Of a stretch of 64,000 nucleotides of DNA, positions 43,240 to 52,076 are shown in pieces; within the stretch, counting starts at the first letter, position 1, and each line of letters starts with the position of its first letter. Under the pieces are notes generated by a model. The model was not told the origin of the DNA and made no database searches. It saw nothing but the letters and a program-made list of their open reading frames with translations. The DNA lies in contig CALIRQ010000005.1 in NCBI GenBank assembly GCA_938042195.1, positions 1 through 64,000 on the forward strand. Direction: 5' to 3'. This DNA comes from an uncultured archaeon. Lineage in GTDB: Archaea > Thermoproteota > Bathyarchaeia > 40CM-2-53-6 > CALIRQ01. The translations under genes were made by a program, and so were the position numbers.

Positions 43240-44298
43240 TTGAGCAAGGAGGCGGGAAAGCTTCAGATCCCATTCGACCCCAACGAGTATTATAAGAGGC
43301 AGATCGCCCTTCGCGAGCTCGGGCGCGAGGGGCAGGAGAGGCTGAGGCGATCGAAGGTCGCCGTTGTAGGGCTCGGGGGATTGGGGAGCCCAGCCGCCAC
43401 CTACTTGGCCTTGGCCGGCGTGGGCCATTTGCGCCTAATAGATCAGGATACGGTGGAGCTCCACAATCTCCACAGGCAGACCCTATATACTGTCGATGAG
43501 CTCAGGTATCCGAAGGCCGAGGTGGCCGCGAAGAGGCTCGCGAAGATGAACCCCGGCATCGAGGTGGAGCCCATCTCCGATAATCTTAGGGGGGACAACG
43601 TGGATGAGATTCTTAAGGGCATGGACTGCGTCGTCGATGGCCTAGACAACATGAGGACCCGCTATATAGTCAATGAGGCATGCGTTAGGAGCGGCATCCC
43701 ATATGTTTACGCCGCCGTGATAGGCTTCGAGGGGTGCCTCTCGGTCTTCAGGCACCCGAGGACCCCCTGCCTAGCGTGCGTATTCCCAGACCTAGATGAT
43801 CGGAACCTGCCGAGCTGTGAAACGCGGGGGATCCTCGGCGCCACGGCCGGGATCGTCGGCGCGATGGAGGCGATGGAGGCCGTAAAGGTGCTCGCGGGCC
43901 TCAACTCGATCGAGGGCTCTCTTTTGATATGCGACTTCGCCGATATGTACATCTCCAAGGTCGAGATCTCAAAGAACCCCAGATGCCCGGTCTGCGGGGA
44001 GGGAGGGAGGGGGACGGCCCGGTCTCCGGAGAGGCTCGTTTGGCTATGCGGCCAGGATACGGTTAACGTGAACCCGAGGGAGCCCTTGGGTTTGAGCTTG
44101 GAGGAGGTGCGCGATCGCTTGAGCGGGAAATTCAAGATCCTGCTCAAGTCTCCCTTCGTTATCGTCTTAGAGCGCGATGGGATCGAGGTCAGCCTATTCA
44201 AGGGGGGGAGGATGCTCATAAAGAACGTGAGGAGCGAGGAGGATGCCTTGAGGATATACGATGAGGTCATTGGGTGCCTGGGGGAGGAGCCGAGCTGA
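43240..44298 (+). CDS. E1-like ubiquitin-activating/sulfurtransferase enzyme B (UbaA/MoeB type)
   Basis: This second E1-like enzyme is 352 residues long. It has the loop VVGLGGLGSPAATYLALAG, RLIDQDTVELHNLHRQT, DCVVDGLDNMRTRYIVNEAC, zinc pairs CLAC and CPVC, and an active-type cysteine in NLPSCETRGILGATAGI. Its C-terminal domain begins VWLCGQDTVNVNP, continues as GIEVSLFKGGRMLIKNVRS and resembles that of enzyme A. Enzymes A and B could serve different carriers or sulfur routes. The start is TTG at 43240, with an AT box (ttaatatat, about 43199). Confidence 0.88.
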   Translation: MSKEAGKLQIPFDPNEYYKRQIALRELGREGQERLRRSKVAVVGLGGLGSPAATYLALAGVGHLRLIDQDTVELHNLHRQTLYTVDELRYPKAEVAAKRLAKMNPGIEVEPISDNLRGDNVDEILKGMDCVVDGLDNMRTRYIVNEACVRSGIPYVYAAVIGFEGCLSVFRHPRTPCLACVFPDLDDRNLPSCETRGILGATAGIVGAMEAMEAVKVLAGLNSIEGSLLICDFADMYISKVEISKNPRCPVCGEGGRGTARSPERLVWLCGQDTVNVNPREPLGLSLEEVRDRLSGKFKILLKSPFVIVLERDGIEVSLFKGGRMLIKNVRSEEDALRIYDEVIGCLGEEPS

Positions 44299-44466
44299 GC
44301 CAATGGGCGAGCGGCGGCCCTTGGGGATCGAAAACCCATGCGATATTTTTTAACTTCATATAACATTAATCGAAGAGCGTTTCGCAGATCCGCACGGAAC
44401 TGAAGGTGATGAGAATCGTCAAAGGGGTTCAGGATAAACCACCCCTCGATCTCCCTCGAGATCGCA

Positions 44467-45273
44467 TTGCAGGAAGTGGAGGGGCTTCGCCTCCATGAGG
44501 AGGTCATACCGAGCGCCGTGAGGGAGCTAGCGGATAGGATGAGGGCCGACGGCGTCTTCATGCACCCAATAATCGTGGACGAGGGGAGCCTCGTAGTCTT
44601 GGATGGGATGCATCGGGTCGCGGCCGCGAGGGAGATTGGGTATAAATTCATCCCGGTATGCCTCGTCGATTATAACAACCCGAGCATAGAGATCGGCGCT
44701 TGGTATAGGCTGTTGAGCGGCCCTGTGGATATGGGGAGGATGCCGGCCATGCTCGAGGATTTGGGCTTGAGCGCGGAGAGGGCCTCCCTGGATTCGGCCC
44801 ATGGGCTCGTGGAGGGGAGGAGGGCGATCGCCGCCATATTCTCCAAGGACGAATGCTTCGTTGTGAACGGGCCGAGGGGCGGGATCAAGGAAACCTACGA
44901 CGTTATCAAGATGGTGGAAGCGAGGCTCCTCTCGGAGGGATGCTCGATAGGCTATGATGACGAGGAGGGGGCGATGGAGAGGGTCCGTTCGGGCGAGGCG
45001 CTCGCGTCAATCATGACGCCGACGATCTCCAAGAGGGAGGTGATCGAAACGGCCTTGGCCGGAAAGGCCTTCATACAAAAATCCACGCGTCATCTCATCC
45101 CGGCTAGACCCATGTTCGTAAACGTCCCCGCCGAATTGCTCACCGGGGCTCTGGGTCTATCCGAAGCGAACGATCGCCTAGTCGCCTTGCTGTCCTCGAG
45201 GGGGCTTAAGCGGCTCCCCCCAGGCCAAATACTAGATCGCTGCTATAGGGAGGAGCTTTACGTCTTCCTATAG
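44467..45273 (+). CDS. serK: SerK-like free serine kinase (ParB/Srx fold)
   Basis: This ParB-superfamily protein of about 268 residues matches SerK of Thermococcus, an ADP-dependent kinase making O-phosphoserine from free serine. The block VVLDGMHRVAAAREIGY corresponds to the DGHHR motif, an N-terminal LRLHEEVIP carries the glutamate that aligns with the reported catalytic Glu, and ISKREVIETALAGKAFIQKSTRH aligns with the late T-x-x-E-V and KTTRH region. TTG 44467 is the only in-frame start, but an ATG with good Shine-Dalgarno at 44409 lies one frame away. A one-base gap near 44450 would give the full N-terminus. Its neighbour cysteine synthase supplies the next step. Confidence 0.8.
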   Translation: MQEVEGLRLHEEVIPSAVRELADRMRADGVFMHPIIVDEGSLVVLDGMHRVAAAREIGYKFIPVCLVDYNNPSIEIGAWYRLLSGPVDMGRMPAMLEDLGLSAERASLDSAHGLVEGRRAIAAIFSKDECFVVNGPRGGIKETYDVIKMVEARLLSEGCSIGYDDEEGAMERVRSGEALASIMTPTISKREVIETALAGKAFIQKSTRHLIPARPMFVNVPAELLTGALGLSEANDRLVALLSSRGLKRLPPGQILDRCYREELYVFL

Positions 45274-45289
45274 GGGCCGCGATCCCCTT

Positions 45290-45559
45290 TCAGGCCAGGA
45301 TGTCCTCTAGGATCCTCTCCGCCTCCTCCTTGCTCTTCAAGCCCTTCATCAGGACCTTCCCGGCCCTATACACTCGTAATGCGATGCCCCGGAAGGAGAC
45401 ATCCATGACCAGCCCCGAGATCGATCTATCGATTTGGCCCTTTTGGAGGATCCTCCTTATCGCCTCATCCCTCTTTCCATGCCTTAGCGTTGCCACGAAA
45501 TGCCTTTCCTCCCCGCAGGTCTCCTCGATGGTGGAAACGTACTCCCTGACGGAGGACAT
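45290..45559 (-). CDS. Small protein resembling the C-terminal domain of the E1 enzymes
   Basis: This 89-residue protein ends in RGIALRVYRAGKVLMKGLKS and EEAERILEDIL. That pattern (short strand, G-K-V or G-R-M, L-K-G or I-K-N, then an acidic helix) recurs at the C-terminus of both E1-like enzymes of this cluster. It lies 5 nt after sufS on the same strand, so it belongs to the nifS-iscU-sufS transcript. A role as a docking or adaptor domain for sulfur transfer is an inference; I do not know the family. Confidence 0.6.
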   Translation of the reverse strand: MSSVREYVSTIEETCGEERHFVATLRHGKRDEAIRRILQKGQIDRSISGLVMDVSFRGIALRVYRAGKVLMKGLKSKEEAERILEDILA

Positions 45560-45564
45560 TGGCC

Positions 45565-46800
45565 CTAGCCCTTCCTTATCTCCTCGAGGGCCTCGATCAG
45601 CTTATCGACCTCCTCCTTGAGGTTGTAGATGTAAAAGCTGGCCCTCACGGATCCTCTCAACCCTAGCCTTTGGTGGAGCGGTTCTGCGCAATGGAACCCG
45701 CTCCTGACCATTATGCCGAATTGATCCAAAAGGAGCGCCAAGTCGTGCGGATCGAGTCCATCCATATTGAAGGACACTATCCCGCCCCTTTCCGAACCAG
45801 GGCCAGGGCCATACCATTTGATTCCATCGACCCCATCGAGCCTCTTTAGCGCGTAATTCGTTAACTCAGACTCGTGCCTTTCCACATCCTCCATGCCCAA
45901 CCCCCTCAAGTACCTTACCGCCTCCATTAGGCCGACCGCCCCGCCCACGTTCGGGGTCCCCGCCTCGAACTTCCATGGAAGCTCGTTGTACGTGATCCTG
46001 CAGGTCCCATCCGATTTGTTATACCTCACCTCCCTTATCATCTCCCCGCCCCCCAAGAAGGGCTCCATATCCCTAAGTATGTCTTGCCTCCCATAGAGCA
46101 CGCCGATCCCGGTTGGGGCGAGCATCTTATGCCCCGAGAAGGCCAAGAAGTCGATCCCGAGCCTTTCGACGTCGATGGGCATGTGGGGGACGGATTGAGC
46201 CCCATCCACAACGACCATGGCGCCATTATCGTGCGCGATCTTCGAGATCCTCCTAAGATCGTTCTTGACCCCCGTGACGTTGGAAACATGCGCCACGCAA
46301 ACGAGCTTCGTCCTTTTAGTTACGAGGTTTTCAAGACCTTCATAATCCAATACGCCCTCGTCGTTTATATCCGCATATTTGACCTTGAACCCCTTCACCC
46401 TAGAGACGTTCTCCCAGGGCACTATATTGCTGTGGTGATCCATTAACGTGAGCACCACTTCATCCCCTGGGCCCAAGCCCCTTAAGCATAGGGAGTAGGC
46501 CACAAGGTTTATCGCCTCCGTGGCGTTCTTGGTGAATATTATCTCCTCAATCCCCTCGGCCCCTATGAACTCCGCGACCTCCTCGTGGGCCCTCTCGTAA
46601 AGCTCCGATGCCTCCTGGGAAAGCGTATGGACCCCCCTGTGCACATTCGCGTTATGCTCCTCGTAAAACCTCCTCACCGCCTCTATAACTTGGATCGGCT
46701 TCTGGGAAGTCGCCGCGTTGTCGAAGTATATGAGGGGTTTCCCCTCGATCTCCCTCCTCAATATCGGAAAGTCCTCCCTGATCCTATGGGGATTGAGCAT
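45565..46800 (-). CDS. sufS: SufS-type cysteine desulfurase
   Basis: This PLP enzyme takes sulfur from cysteine as a persulfide. It is a SufS (group II) member: PLIYFDNAATSQKPIQVIEA, LMDHHSNIVPWEN, DGAQSVPHMPIDVERLGIDF, FSGHKMLAPTGIGVLYG (with the PLP lysine) and the active cysteine in RSGFHCAEPLHQRLG. ATG 46800 starts at the conserved MLNPHRIREDFPIL and overlaps iscU by 17 nt. It is one of two cysteine desulfurases here; the other is IscS/NifS-like. Confidence 0.93.
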   Translation of the reverse strand: MLNPHRIREDFPILRREIEGKPLIYFDNAATSQKPIQVIEAVRRFYEEHNANVHRGVHTLSQEASELYERAHEEVAEFIGAEGIEEIIFTKNATEAINLVAYSLCLRGLGPGDEVVLTLMDHHSNIVPWENVSRVKGFKVKYADINDEGVLDYEGLENLVTKRTKLVCVAHVSNVTGVKNDLRRISKIAHDNGAMVVVDGAQSVPHMPIDVERLGIDFLAFSGHKMLAPTGIGVLYGRQDILRDMEPFLGGGEMIREVRYNKSDGTCRITYNELPWKFEAGTPNVGGAVGLMEAVRYLRGLGMEDVERHESELTNYALKRLDGVDGIKWYGPGPGSERGGIVSFNMDGLDPHDLALLLDQFGIMVRSGFHCAEPLHQRLGLRGSVRASFYIYNLKEEVDKLIEALEEIRKG

Positions 46801-47287
46801 CGGACCCGCCTCCCCCAACCCTCTTGGATAGGACCTCCGCCAATTCCTCCTCCTCCAGGGCCTGCTTCTCCTCGAAGGTCAGGCCCTCGGGCATCCAAGC
46901 CGGCGCGATTCCCTTGCGCTTATAATACAGCCTTATGGCCCGCCTTAGCGCCCCAACCGCCAATATGCCGCAATGGAACTTTATCGATGGGAGCCCCCCC
47001 ACTTCCTCGGCTACCATCTTCCAAGATATCTTCCAAGCCTCCTCGAGGCTCTTCCCCTTTATCATCTCCGTCAATATGCTCGACGTGGCTATGTTGGCGG
47101 CGCAGCCATAGCTCTCGAACGTTGCCCTCTCTATGACGCCCGCCTCGTTGATCTTGAGGTAGAAGGTTATCATATCGCCGCATGCGGGGTTCCCGGCCAC
47201 CGCTTGAACAGTCGCGTCCTCCATCCTCCCGAGGTTCTTCGGGTCCCTGAACAGCTCAAGGACCTTTTTGCTATATGGAAGCGGCAT
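46784..47287 (-). CDS. iscU: IscU-type iron-sulfur scaffold protein
   Basis: This scaffold builds Fe-S clusters from desulfurase sulfur. The three cluster cysteines are seen in NPACGDMITFYL, ESYGCAANIATSS and IKFHCGILAVGAL, with the conserved aspartate in CGD. The first about 125 residues fit IscU; a 40-residue C-terminal extension with an acidic helix (TFEEKQALEEEELAEVLSK) is less usual and is partly read through sufS. It lies 11 nt after the nifS-like gene, so scaffold and both desulfurases share one transcript. Confidence 0.93.
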   Translation of the reverse strand: MPLPYSKKVLELFRDPKNLGRMEDATVQAVAGNPACGDMITFYLKINEAGVIERATFESYGCAANIATSSILTEMIKGKSLEEAWKISWKMVAEEVGGLPSIKFHCGILAVGALRRAIRLYYKRKGIAPAWMPEGLTFEEKQALEEEELAEVLSKRVGGGGSDAQSP

Positions 47288-47298
47288 CCTGGACGTCT

Positions 47299-48513
47299 TT
47301 AACCATCCCCCATGGAGCCGTATATGGCCCTGAGCCTCTCCACAGCCTTCGGGATCGCCTCCAATACGTAATCCATATCCTCATCGGTATGATGCCTTGT
47401 GACCTTCATCAGGATGCTTCCATGCGCCTCCTCGAACCTCCTCCCTATGGCCGTTAGGACGTGGCTCGGCTGGAGTATCCGCCTCGTGCAGGCGCTCCCG
47501 CTTGAAACGTATACGCCCTTCAGGCTTAGCTCTATCGTCAGGGCCTCCCCCTCGCAACGAAGGAAGCTTATGTTCACGTTATCGGGGGCCCTCTTATCGC
47601 CCCTTGGGCCGTTCAGCCTCGTATCCTCCACGCCCGAGAGTATCCCGTCAATGAGCCTATCCCGGAGGCGCCTCATATGGGAAACGTTCGCCTCGAAGCC
47701 ATCGAAGGCCATCCGCGAGGCCGCGGCGAAGCCCACTATCAGCGGGGTATTCTCCACGCCCGGCCAAAGCCTCTGCGTCCCGATCTGTCCCTCGAGGATC
47801 CTCCCCACCTCGACGCCCTCCCTCACGTATAAGGCCCCGATCCCCCTCGGCCCGGAGATCTTATAGCTGCTCAGCGTCGCCATGTCCACCCCCAGCTCGC
47901 CGACATCGAAGGGGATCCTCCCATAGGCATCGGAGGCGTCCGTATGGAAGATCGCCCCCGGGCTTCTATCCTTCACTATCTCGAGCGCCTCCCTTATCGG
48001 CTCTATGGTGCCTATCTCGTTGCTGACCGCCGCTATGCTAACCAACCTCGTCTCCCCATCGACCTCTTCCTTCAACTTCTCGAGGTCTACGAAGCCCTCC
48101 CCGTCGACGGGGACCTTGGCGACTTTGAACCCGCGCTCCTCGAGCATCTGGCACACATTGGTCACGCTCAGGGGTTCTATCTCCGATATGACTATTTTGC
48201 CGCCCTTCCTCTTCCAGAGGCTCCCCATAAGGGCTAGGTTGTTGGCCTCCGTCTCCCCGGGCGTGAAGGTTATCTCCTCGGGCTCCGCGCCAATGGAGCG
48301 CGCTATCTTCCCAGCCGAGTCCATTATCGCCTCATACGCCTCCCAGCCGGGCTTGTGGGTTATAGTTGGGTTACCATATGAGGATTCGTTGAAGTATGGT
48401 AGCATGGCCCGAACGACCTCATCTGGGACCCGGCTCGAGTTCTCCGAATCCAGGTAGACCTCCCTCTCTATGCCCGCATGGGCTTTTATGAGCTCCTCCA
48501 CATCCGCCCTCAA
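47299..48513 (-). CDS. nifS: NifS/IscS-type cysteine desulfurase
   Basis: This second PLP cysteine desulfurase, 404 residues long, is of group I. EVYLDSENSSRVPDEVVRAM, FTPGETEANNLALMGSLW, HTDASDAYGRIPFDVGELG, LSSYKISGPRGIGALYV (with the PLP lysine) and the active cysteine loop VSSGSACTRRILQPSHVL are visible. The opening deviates from typical IscS (DSENSSR instead of D-N-x-A-T). It is the promoter-proximal gene of the nifS-iscU-sufS operon and diverges from arsC across an AT-rich gap of 156 nt. Confidence 0.93.
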   Translation of the reverse strand: MRADVEELIKAHAGIEREVYLDSENSSRVPDEVVRAMLPYFNESSYGNPTITHKPGWEAYEAIMDSAGKIARSIGAEPEEITFTPGETEANNLALMGSLWKRKGGKIVISEIEPLSVTNVCQMLEERGFKVAKVPVDGEGFVDLEKLKEEVDGETRLVSIAAVSNEIGTIEPIREALEIVKDRSPGAIFHTDASDAYGRIPFDVGELGVDMATLSSYKISGPRGIGALYVREGVEVGRILEGQIGTQRLWPGVENTPLIVGFAAASRMAFDGFEANVSHMRRLRDRLIDGILSGVEDTRLNGPRGDKRAPDNVNISFLRCEGEALTIELSLKGVYVSSGSACTRRILQPSHVLTAIGRRFEEAHGSILMKVTRHHTDEDMDYVLEAIPKAVERLRAIYGSMGDG

Positions 48514-48635
48514 TAGCCATCCGAGTTGGCATCGGATATCCTCCTATTATGTTTATCGATGTTCTAATAACTCCGTTAGCGCAATCGGCCCCATCGACTG
48601 GGTAGAAAGTGTCAATAACGGCATTATCTAATCAA

Positions 48636-48646
48636 AGGTTTATAAA
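48636..48646 (+). promoter_or_regulatory. TATA box of arsC; leaderless start
   Basis: The run ggtttataaag is about 26 bp upstream of the GTG at 48670, so the transcript should begin at or within a few bases of the start codon. Confidence 0.6.
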
Positions 48647-48669
48647 GGCCAAAGGGCTTACCTCTTGCC

Positions 48670-49122
48670 GTGGGAGCGTTGAAGAAGAGGGTGTTGTTCA
48701 TCTGCACCCACAACTCCGCTAGGTCGCAGATGGCGGAGGGCTTCCTGAGGGCCTTGTACGGCGACCGCTATGAGGCCCACAGCGGAGGCACGGAGCCCTC
48801 CGGCCTCAACCCCTATGCCGTAAAGGCGATGGCCGAGGTCGGCATAGACATCTCGAAGCATAGGTCGAAGAGCCTAGAGGAGTTCAGGGGGATGGAGTTC
48901 GACTACGTCGCCACGGTCTGCGATCGCGCGAAAGAAGCCTGTCCCTTCTTCCCAGGCGGGAAAAGGACCCTGCATAAGGGCTTCGAAGATCCATCGCAGT
49001 TCAAGGGGACGGAGGATGAGATACTATCAAGTTTCCGGAGGGTTAGGGATGAGATTAGGAGATGGATCGAGGAGACCTTTGGTGGGGATGGGCCAGATGC
49101 CGATCCTCAGATTGTCTCGTGA
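48670..49122 (+). CDS. arsC: Arsenate reductase, low-molecular-weight phosphatase type
   Basis: This enzyme reduces arsenate to arsenite for export. The 150-residue protein has the P loop [16 protein letters not shown] (C-x5-R) and a second cysteine pair in [16 protein letters not shown], which form the cascade of the thioredoxin-coupled ArsC family. The conserved aspartate lies in FEDPSQFKG. The start is GTG at 48670. The matching arsenite exporter (ACR3) is 8 kb downstream, with metal-handling genes between. Confidence 0.93.
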   Translation: MGALKKRVLFICTHNSARSQMAEGFLRALYGDRYEAHSGGTEPSGLNPYAVKAMAEVGIDISKHRSKSLEEFRGMEFDYVATVCDRAKEACPFFPGGKRTLHKGFEDPSQFKGTEDEILSSFRRVRDEIRRWIEETFGGDGPDADPQIVS

Positions 49123-49167
49123 TATGTTTAAATCCCCAGAGCACCTTATGTCCAATCGGGATCGAGT

Positions 49168-49731
49168 TTGGACGTGGTAAAGGCGATAGAGGAAAGGAGG
49201 GCTTACCGCTCCTTGGATCCGATCGAGGTAACGGATGGGCTGCTCAAGGATCTGGCTGAGGCCGCCCGACTCGCCCCTTCCTGCTTCAACAATCAACCTT
49301 GGAGGTTCGTCTTCGTTCACGATCCCGGGGTCTTGGAGGGGGTGCGCCGAGCCCTATCTAAGGGCAACGAATGGGCCAAGTCGGCATCGATGATCGTGGC
49401 CGTGGCGAGCAAGAGGGATTACGACTGCATGATAAAGGGCAGGGACTATTACTTGTTCGATACAGGCATGGCGACCGCATTCATGATCCTCAGGGCGACC
49501 GAGCTCGGGCTCGTGGCCCACCCGATAGCTGGCTACGACGAGGAGGCGGTCAAGGTAGCGCTGGGGATACCCGCCGATATGACCGTCATAACCTTGTTGA
49601 TCGTTGGGAAGCGCTCTGGGGCATTGAGCCCCCTCCTCTCGGAGAAACAGGTCGAGGCGGAGAGGAGGAGGCCGGATAGGTTGCCCTTGGAGAAGTTCGC
49701 GTTCATGAATTGCTTTTCCATGGAAGGTTAA
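49168..49731 (+). CDS. Nitroreductase-family flavoprotein
   Basis: This FMN-dependent oxidoreductase of 187 residues reduces nitro compounds, quinones or other acceptors. The opening VVKAIEERRAYRSLDPIEV, the FMN-binding LAPSCFNNQPWRFVFV, a mid-section DTGMATAFMILRATELGL and the VTLLIVGKRS-type end (here ITLLIVGKRSG) are typical. The start is TTG at 49168, preceded by gtttaaatc (about 49130). The natural substrate is unknown; its place in the metal and arsenic block may point to stress response. Confidence 0.88.
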   Translation: MDVVKAIEERRAYRSLDPIEVTDGLLKDLAEAARLAPSCFNNQPWRFVFVHDPGVLEGVRRALSKGNEWAKSASMIVAVASKRDYDCMIKGRDYYLFDTGMATAFMILRATELGLVAHPIAGYDEEAVKVALGIPADMTVITLLIVGKRSGALSPLLSEKQVEAERRRPDRLPLEKFAFMNCFSMEG

Positions 49732-49823
49732 AAGGCGGGAGGATCTGCAGGTCCTCTGGGGAAGGGCATTGAAGCTCCATGGGCGATCCTGAGCCCTCAA
49801 TAGCCCTAAGTGAGGGCTCAGAA

Positions 49824-49834
49824 GAGTTTATATT
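49824..49834 (+). promoter_or_regulatory. TATA box of the copper ATPase gene
   Basis: The run agtttatatta lies about 40 bp before the GTG start at 49869 and is followed by a ttggtgag ribosome-binding stretch. Confidence 0.55.
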
Positions 49835-49868
49835 AAACGGCGATATAGCCTCAGGTTGGTGAGCTCGA

Positions 49869-52061
49869 GTGCACTCCCGCAGCCATCAAGGCCATCGGGG
49901 GCACCATGATCACGTCCACCATATGGAGGATTTCAAAAGGAGGTTCTGGATCTCTGCGGCGCTGACGATACCGATCCTGATCCTATCCGAGATGATCCAG
50001 GAATGGCTAGGCATAGGGCTCAAGATCCCACTCCAGAGGGAGGTCCTTCTGCTGCTCTCCTCGATCCTCTACCTCTACGGCGGATCGCCCTTCATAATGG
50101 GGGCGTTGGAGGAGGTGAAGGGCCATCGGCCCGGCATGATGACCCTGATAGGGATGGCGATCTCGGTGGCCTTCTTCTATTCGGCCGGGACCGTTGTTTT
50201 GGCATCGGGCAAGGACTTCTTCTGGGAGCTCGCCACCTTGATAGACGTGATGCTCCTAGGGCACTGGGCGGAGGCCAAGAGCGTCCTCGGGGCCTCGAGG
50301 GCTTTGGAGGAGCTCGTCGGGCTCATGCCCACAACCGCCCACCTCATAAAGGACGGTGGGATCGAGGATGTCCCGACCTCCAGCTTGAAGGCCGGCGACT
50401 TAGTCCTTGTCCGCCCGGGCGAGAAGATACCGTCCGACGGCTTCGTGATCGAGGGCGAATCATCCGCCATCGAGGCCCTTCTGACCGGCGAATCCAAGCC
50501 CGTCCGGAAGGGCGCTGGGGACAGCGTAATAGGGGGCTCGGTGAACGCCGAGGGCGCCCTGAAGGTGAGGATCGAGAGGACCGGGGAGGAGACCTACATA
50601 GCGCAGGTCATAAGGCTCGTGAGGCAGGCGCAGGAGAGCCGGTCTAGGACGCAGGATTTGGCCGATAGGGCGGCGGCTCTGCTCTTCTACATAGCCCTCG
50701 CGGCCGGGGCCCTAACGTACGCCGCATGGGCACCCAGCGGCCCGGCGACGGCCTTGGAGAGGGCCGTCACGGTCCTCGTAATAGCCTGCCCTCACGCCCT
50801 AGGCCTAGCCATACCGCTCGTCGTCGCCATATCCACCTCTATAACGGCGAAGGGCGGGATCCTGGTAAGGAATAGGGGGGCTTTCGAGAGGGCCAAGGAC
50901 GTGGATGCGGTAGTGTTCGATAAAACGGGAACTCTGACCGAGGGGGGCTTCGGCGTTAGTGACGTGATCTCCTTCTCCTCCGAGGAGGAGCTCCTCGGAT
51001 TGGCGGCGGGTCTCGAGCTAAACTCGGAGCACGTCATAGCCAAGGCCATAGTGGAATATGCGAAGGGGAGGGGCGTGAGAGTGCCCCCGGCCGAGGGTTT
51101 CGAATCGATGCCCGGAAAGGGGGCGCGCGGGAGGGTCGGGGGCCGAGAGGTCTACGTTGGGGGCCAAGCCCTTTTGGATGAGATGGGGGCGAGGATCGAG
51201 GACCCGAGGATAAGGGGGCTCCAAGCGCAGGGCAAGACAGTTGTGTTCGTTTTGGCCGATGGGAAGCCCCTCGGGGCGATAGCCCTCTCCGATAGGATAA
51301 GGGAAGAGTCGCGGGAGGCGGTGGAGGAGCTGAGGGGCATGGGCATAAGCGTCTATATGCTGACCGGGGATTCGAAGGAGGTCGCTCGCTGGGTGGCCGA
51401 GGAGTTGGGCATAAGGGATTACTTCGCTCAAGTCCTCCCGCATCAGAAGGTCGAGAAGATCGAGCTCCTGAAAGGGAGGGGCCATAGGGTCGCCATGGTG
51501 GGCGATGGCATCAACGACGCGCCTGCCCTCGCCGCGGCCGATGTGGGCATAGCCATAGGTGCCGGAACCGATGTGGCCATTGAAAGCGCAGATATCATCC
51601 TCGTGAGGAACGATCCCAGGGACGTCCCCAAGGCCATAAGGATCTCCCGGAGGACCTATTCCAAGATGGTCCAAAACCTTTGGTGGGCATCGGGCTATAA
51701 CGCGATCGCGATACCGCTCGCGGCTGGCGCCCTATCGAACCTCGGGATATCCATGGGCCCGGCGGTGGGCGCCATCATAATGTCCCTCAGCACCATCATA
51801 GTGGCCCTCAATAGCCAAGCCCTGAAGAAGCACGAGCCGAAGGGGCCCGAGATCGCGGAAAGGGAGCATTTGACCATCGATCCCGTTTGCGGCATGAGCG
51901 TCGAGCCCGAGGAGGCCGCAGGGAAGGCCGAGGTTGGGAAGTATGTGGTCTATTTCTGTTCGAAGGGATGCGAGAAGGAGTTCAAGAGGGATCCGAGCGG
52001 ATATTTGAAGAGGGCGCTGGAGTCCCGGGCCAAGGCCGAGCCGGGGCATCATCACCATTGA
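49869..52061 (+). CDS. copB: CopB-type heavy-metal P1B-ATPase with YHS domain
   Basis: This 730-residue metal pump exports copper or silver. The N-terminus is His-rich (HSRSHQGHRGHHDHVHH). The membrane metal site is CPH (VIACPHALGLAIPLV), the mark of the P1B-3 class, unlike the CPC of CopA. Catalytic motifs are TGES, DKTGTLTEG and GDGINDAPALAAADVGIAIG. A C-terminal YHS domain (about residues 675-715: DPVCGMSVEPEEA, VYFCSKGCEKEF) adds a second metal site, and the chain ends in GHHHH. A JAMM peptidase gene follows 15 nt later. Confidence 0.94.
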   Translation: MHSRSHQGHRGHHDHVHHMEDFKRRFWISAALTIPILILSEMIQEWLGIGLKIPLQREVLLLLSSILYLYGGSPFIMGALEEVKGHRPGMMTLIGMAISVAFFYSAGTVVLASGKDFFWELATLIDVMLLGHWAEAKSVLGASRALEELVGLMPTTAHLIKDGGIEDVPTSSLKAGDLVLVRPGEKIPSDGFVIEGESSAIEALLTGESKPVRKGAGDSVIGGSVNAEGALKVRIERTGEETYIAQVIRLVRQAQESRSRTQDLADRAAALLFYIALAAGALTYAAWAPSGPATALERAVTVLVIACPHALGLAIPLVVAISTSITAKGGILVRNRGAFERAKDVDAVVFDKTGTLTEGGFGVSDVISFSSEEELLGLAAGLELNSEHVIAKAIVEYAKGRGVRVPPAEGFESMPGKGARGRVGGREVYVGGQALLDEMGARIEDPRIRGLQAQGKTVVFVLADGKPLGAIALSDRIREESREAVEELRGMGISVYMLTGDSKEVARWVAEELGIRDYFAQVLPHQKVEKIELLKGRGHRVAMVGDGINDAPALAAADVGIAIGAGTDVAIESADIILVRNDPRDVPKAIRISRRTYSKMVQNLWWASGYNAIAIPLAAGALSNLGISMGPAVGAIIMSLSTIIVALNSQALKKHEPKGPEIAEREHLTIDPVCGMSVEPEEAAGKAEVGKYVVYFCSKGCEKEFKRDPSGYLKRALESRAKAEPGHHHH

Positions 52062-52076
52062 AGGGGATTCCCGATA

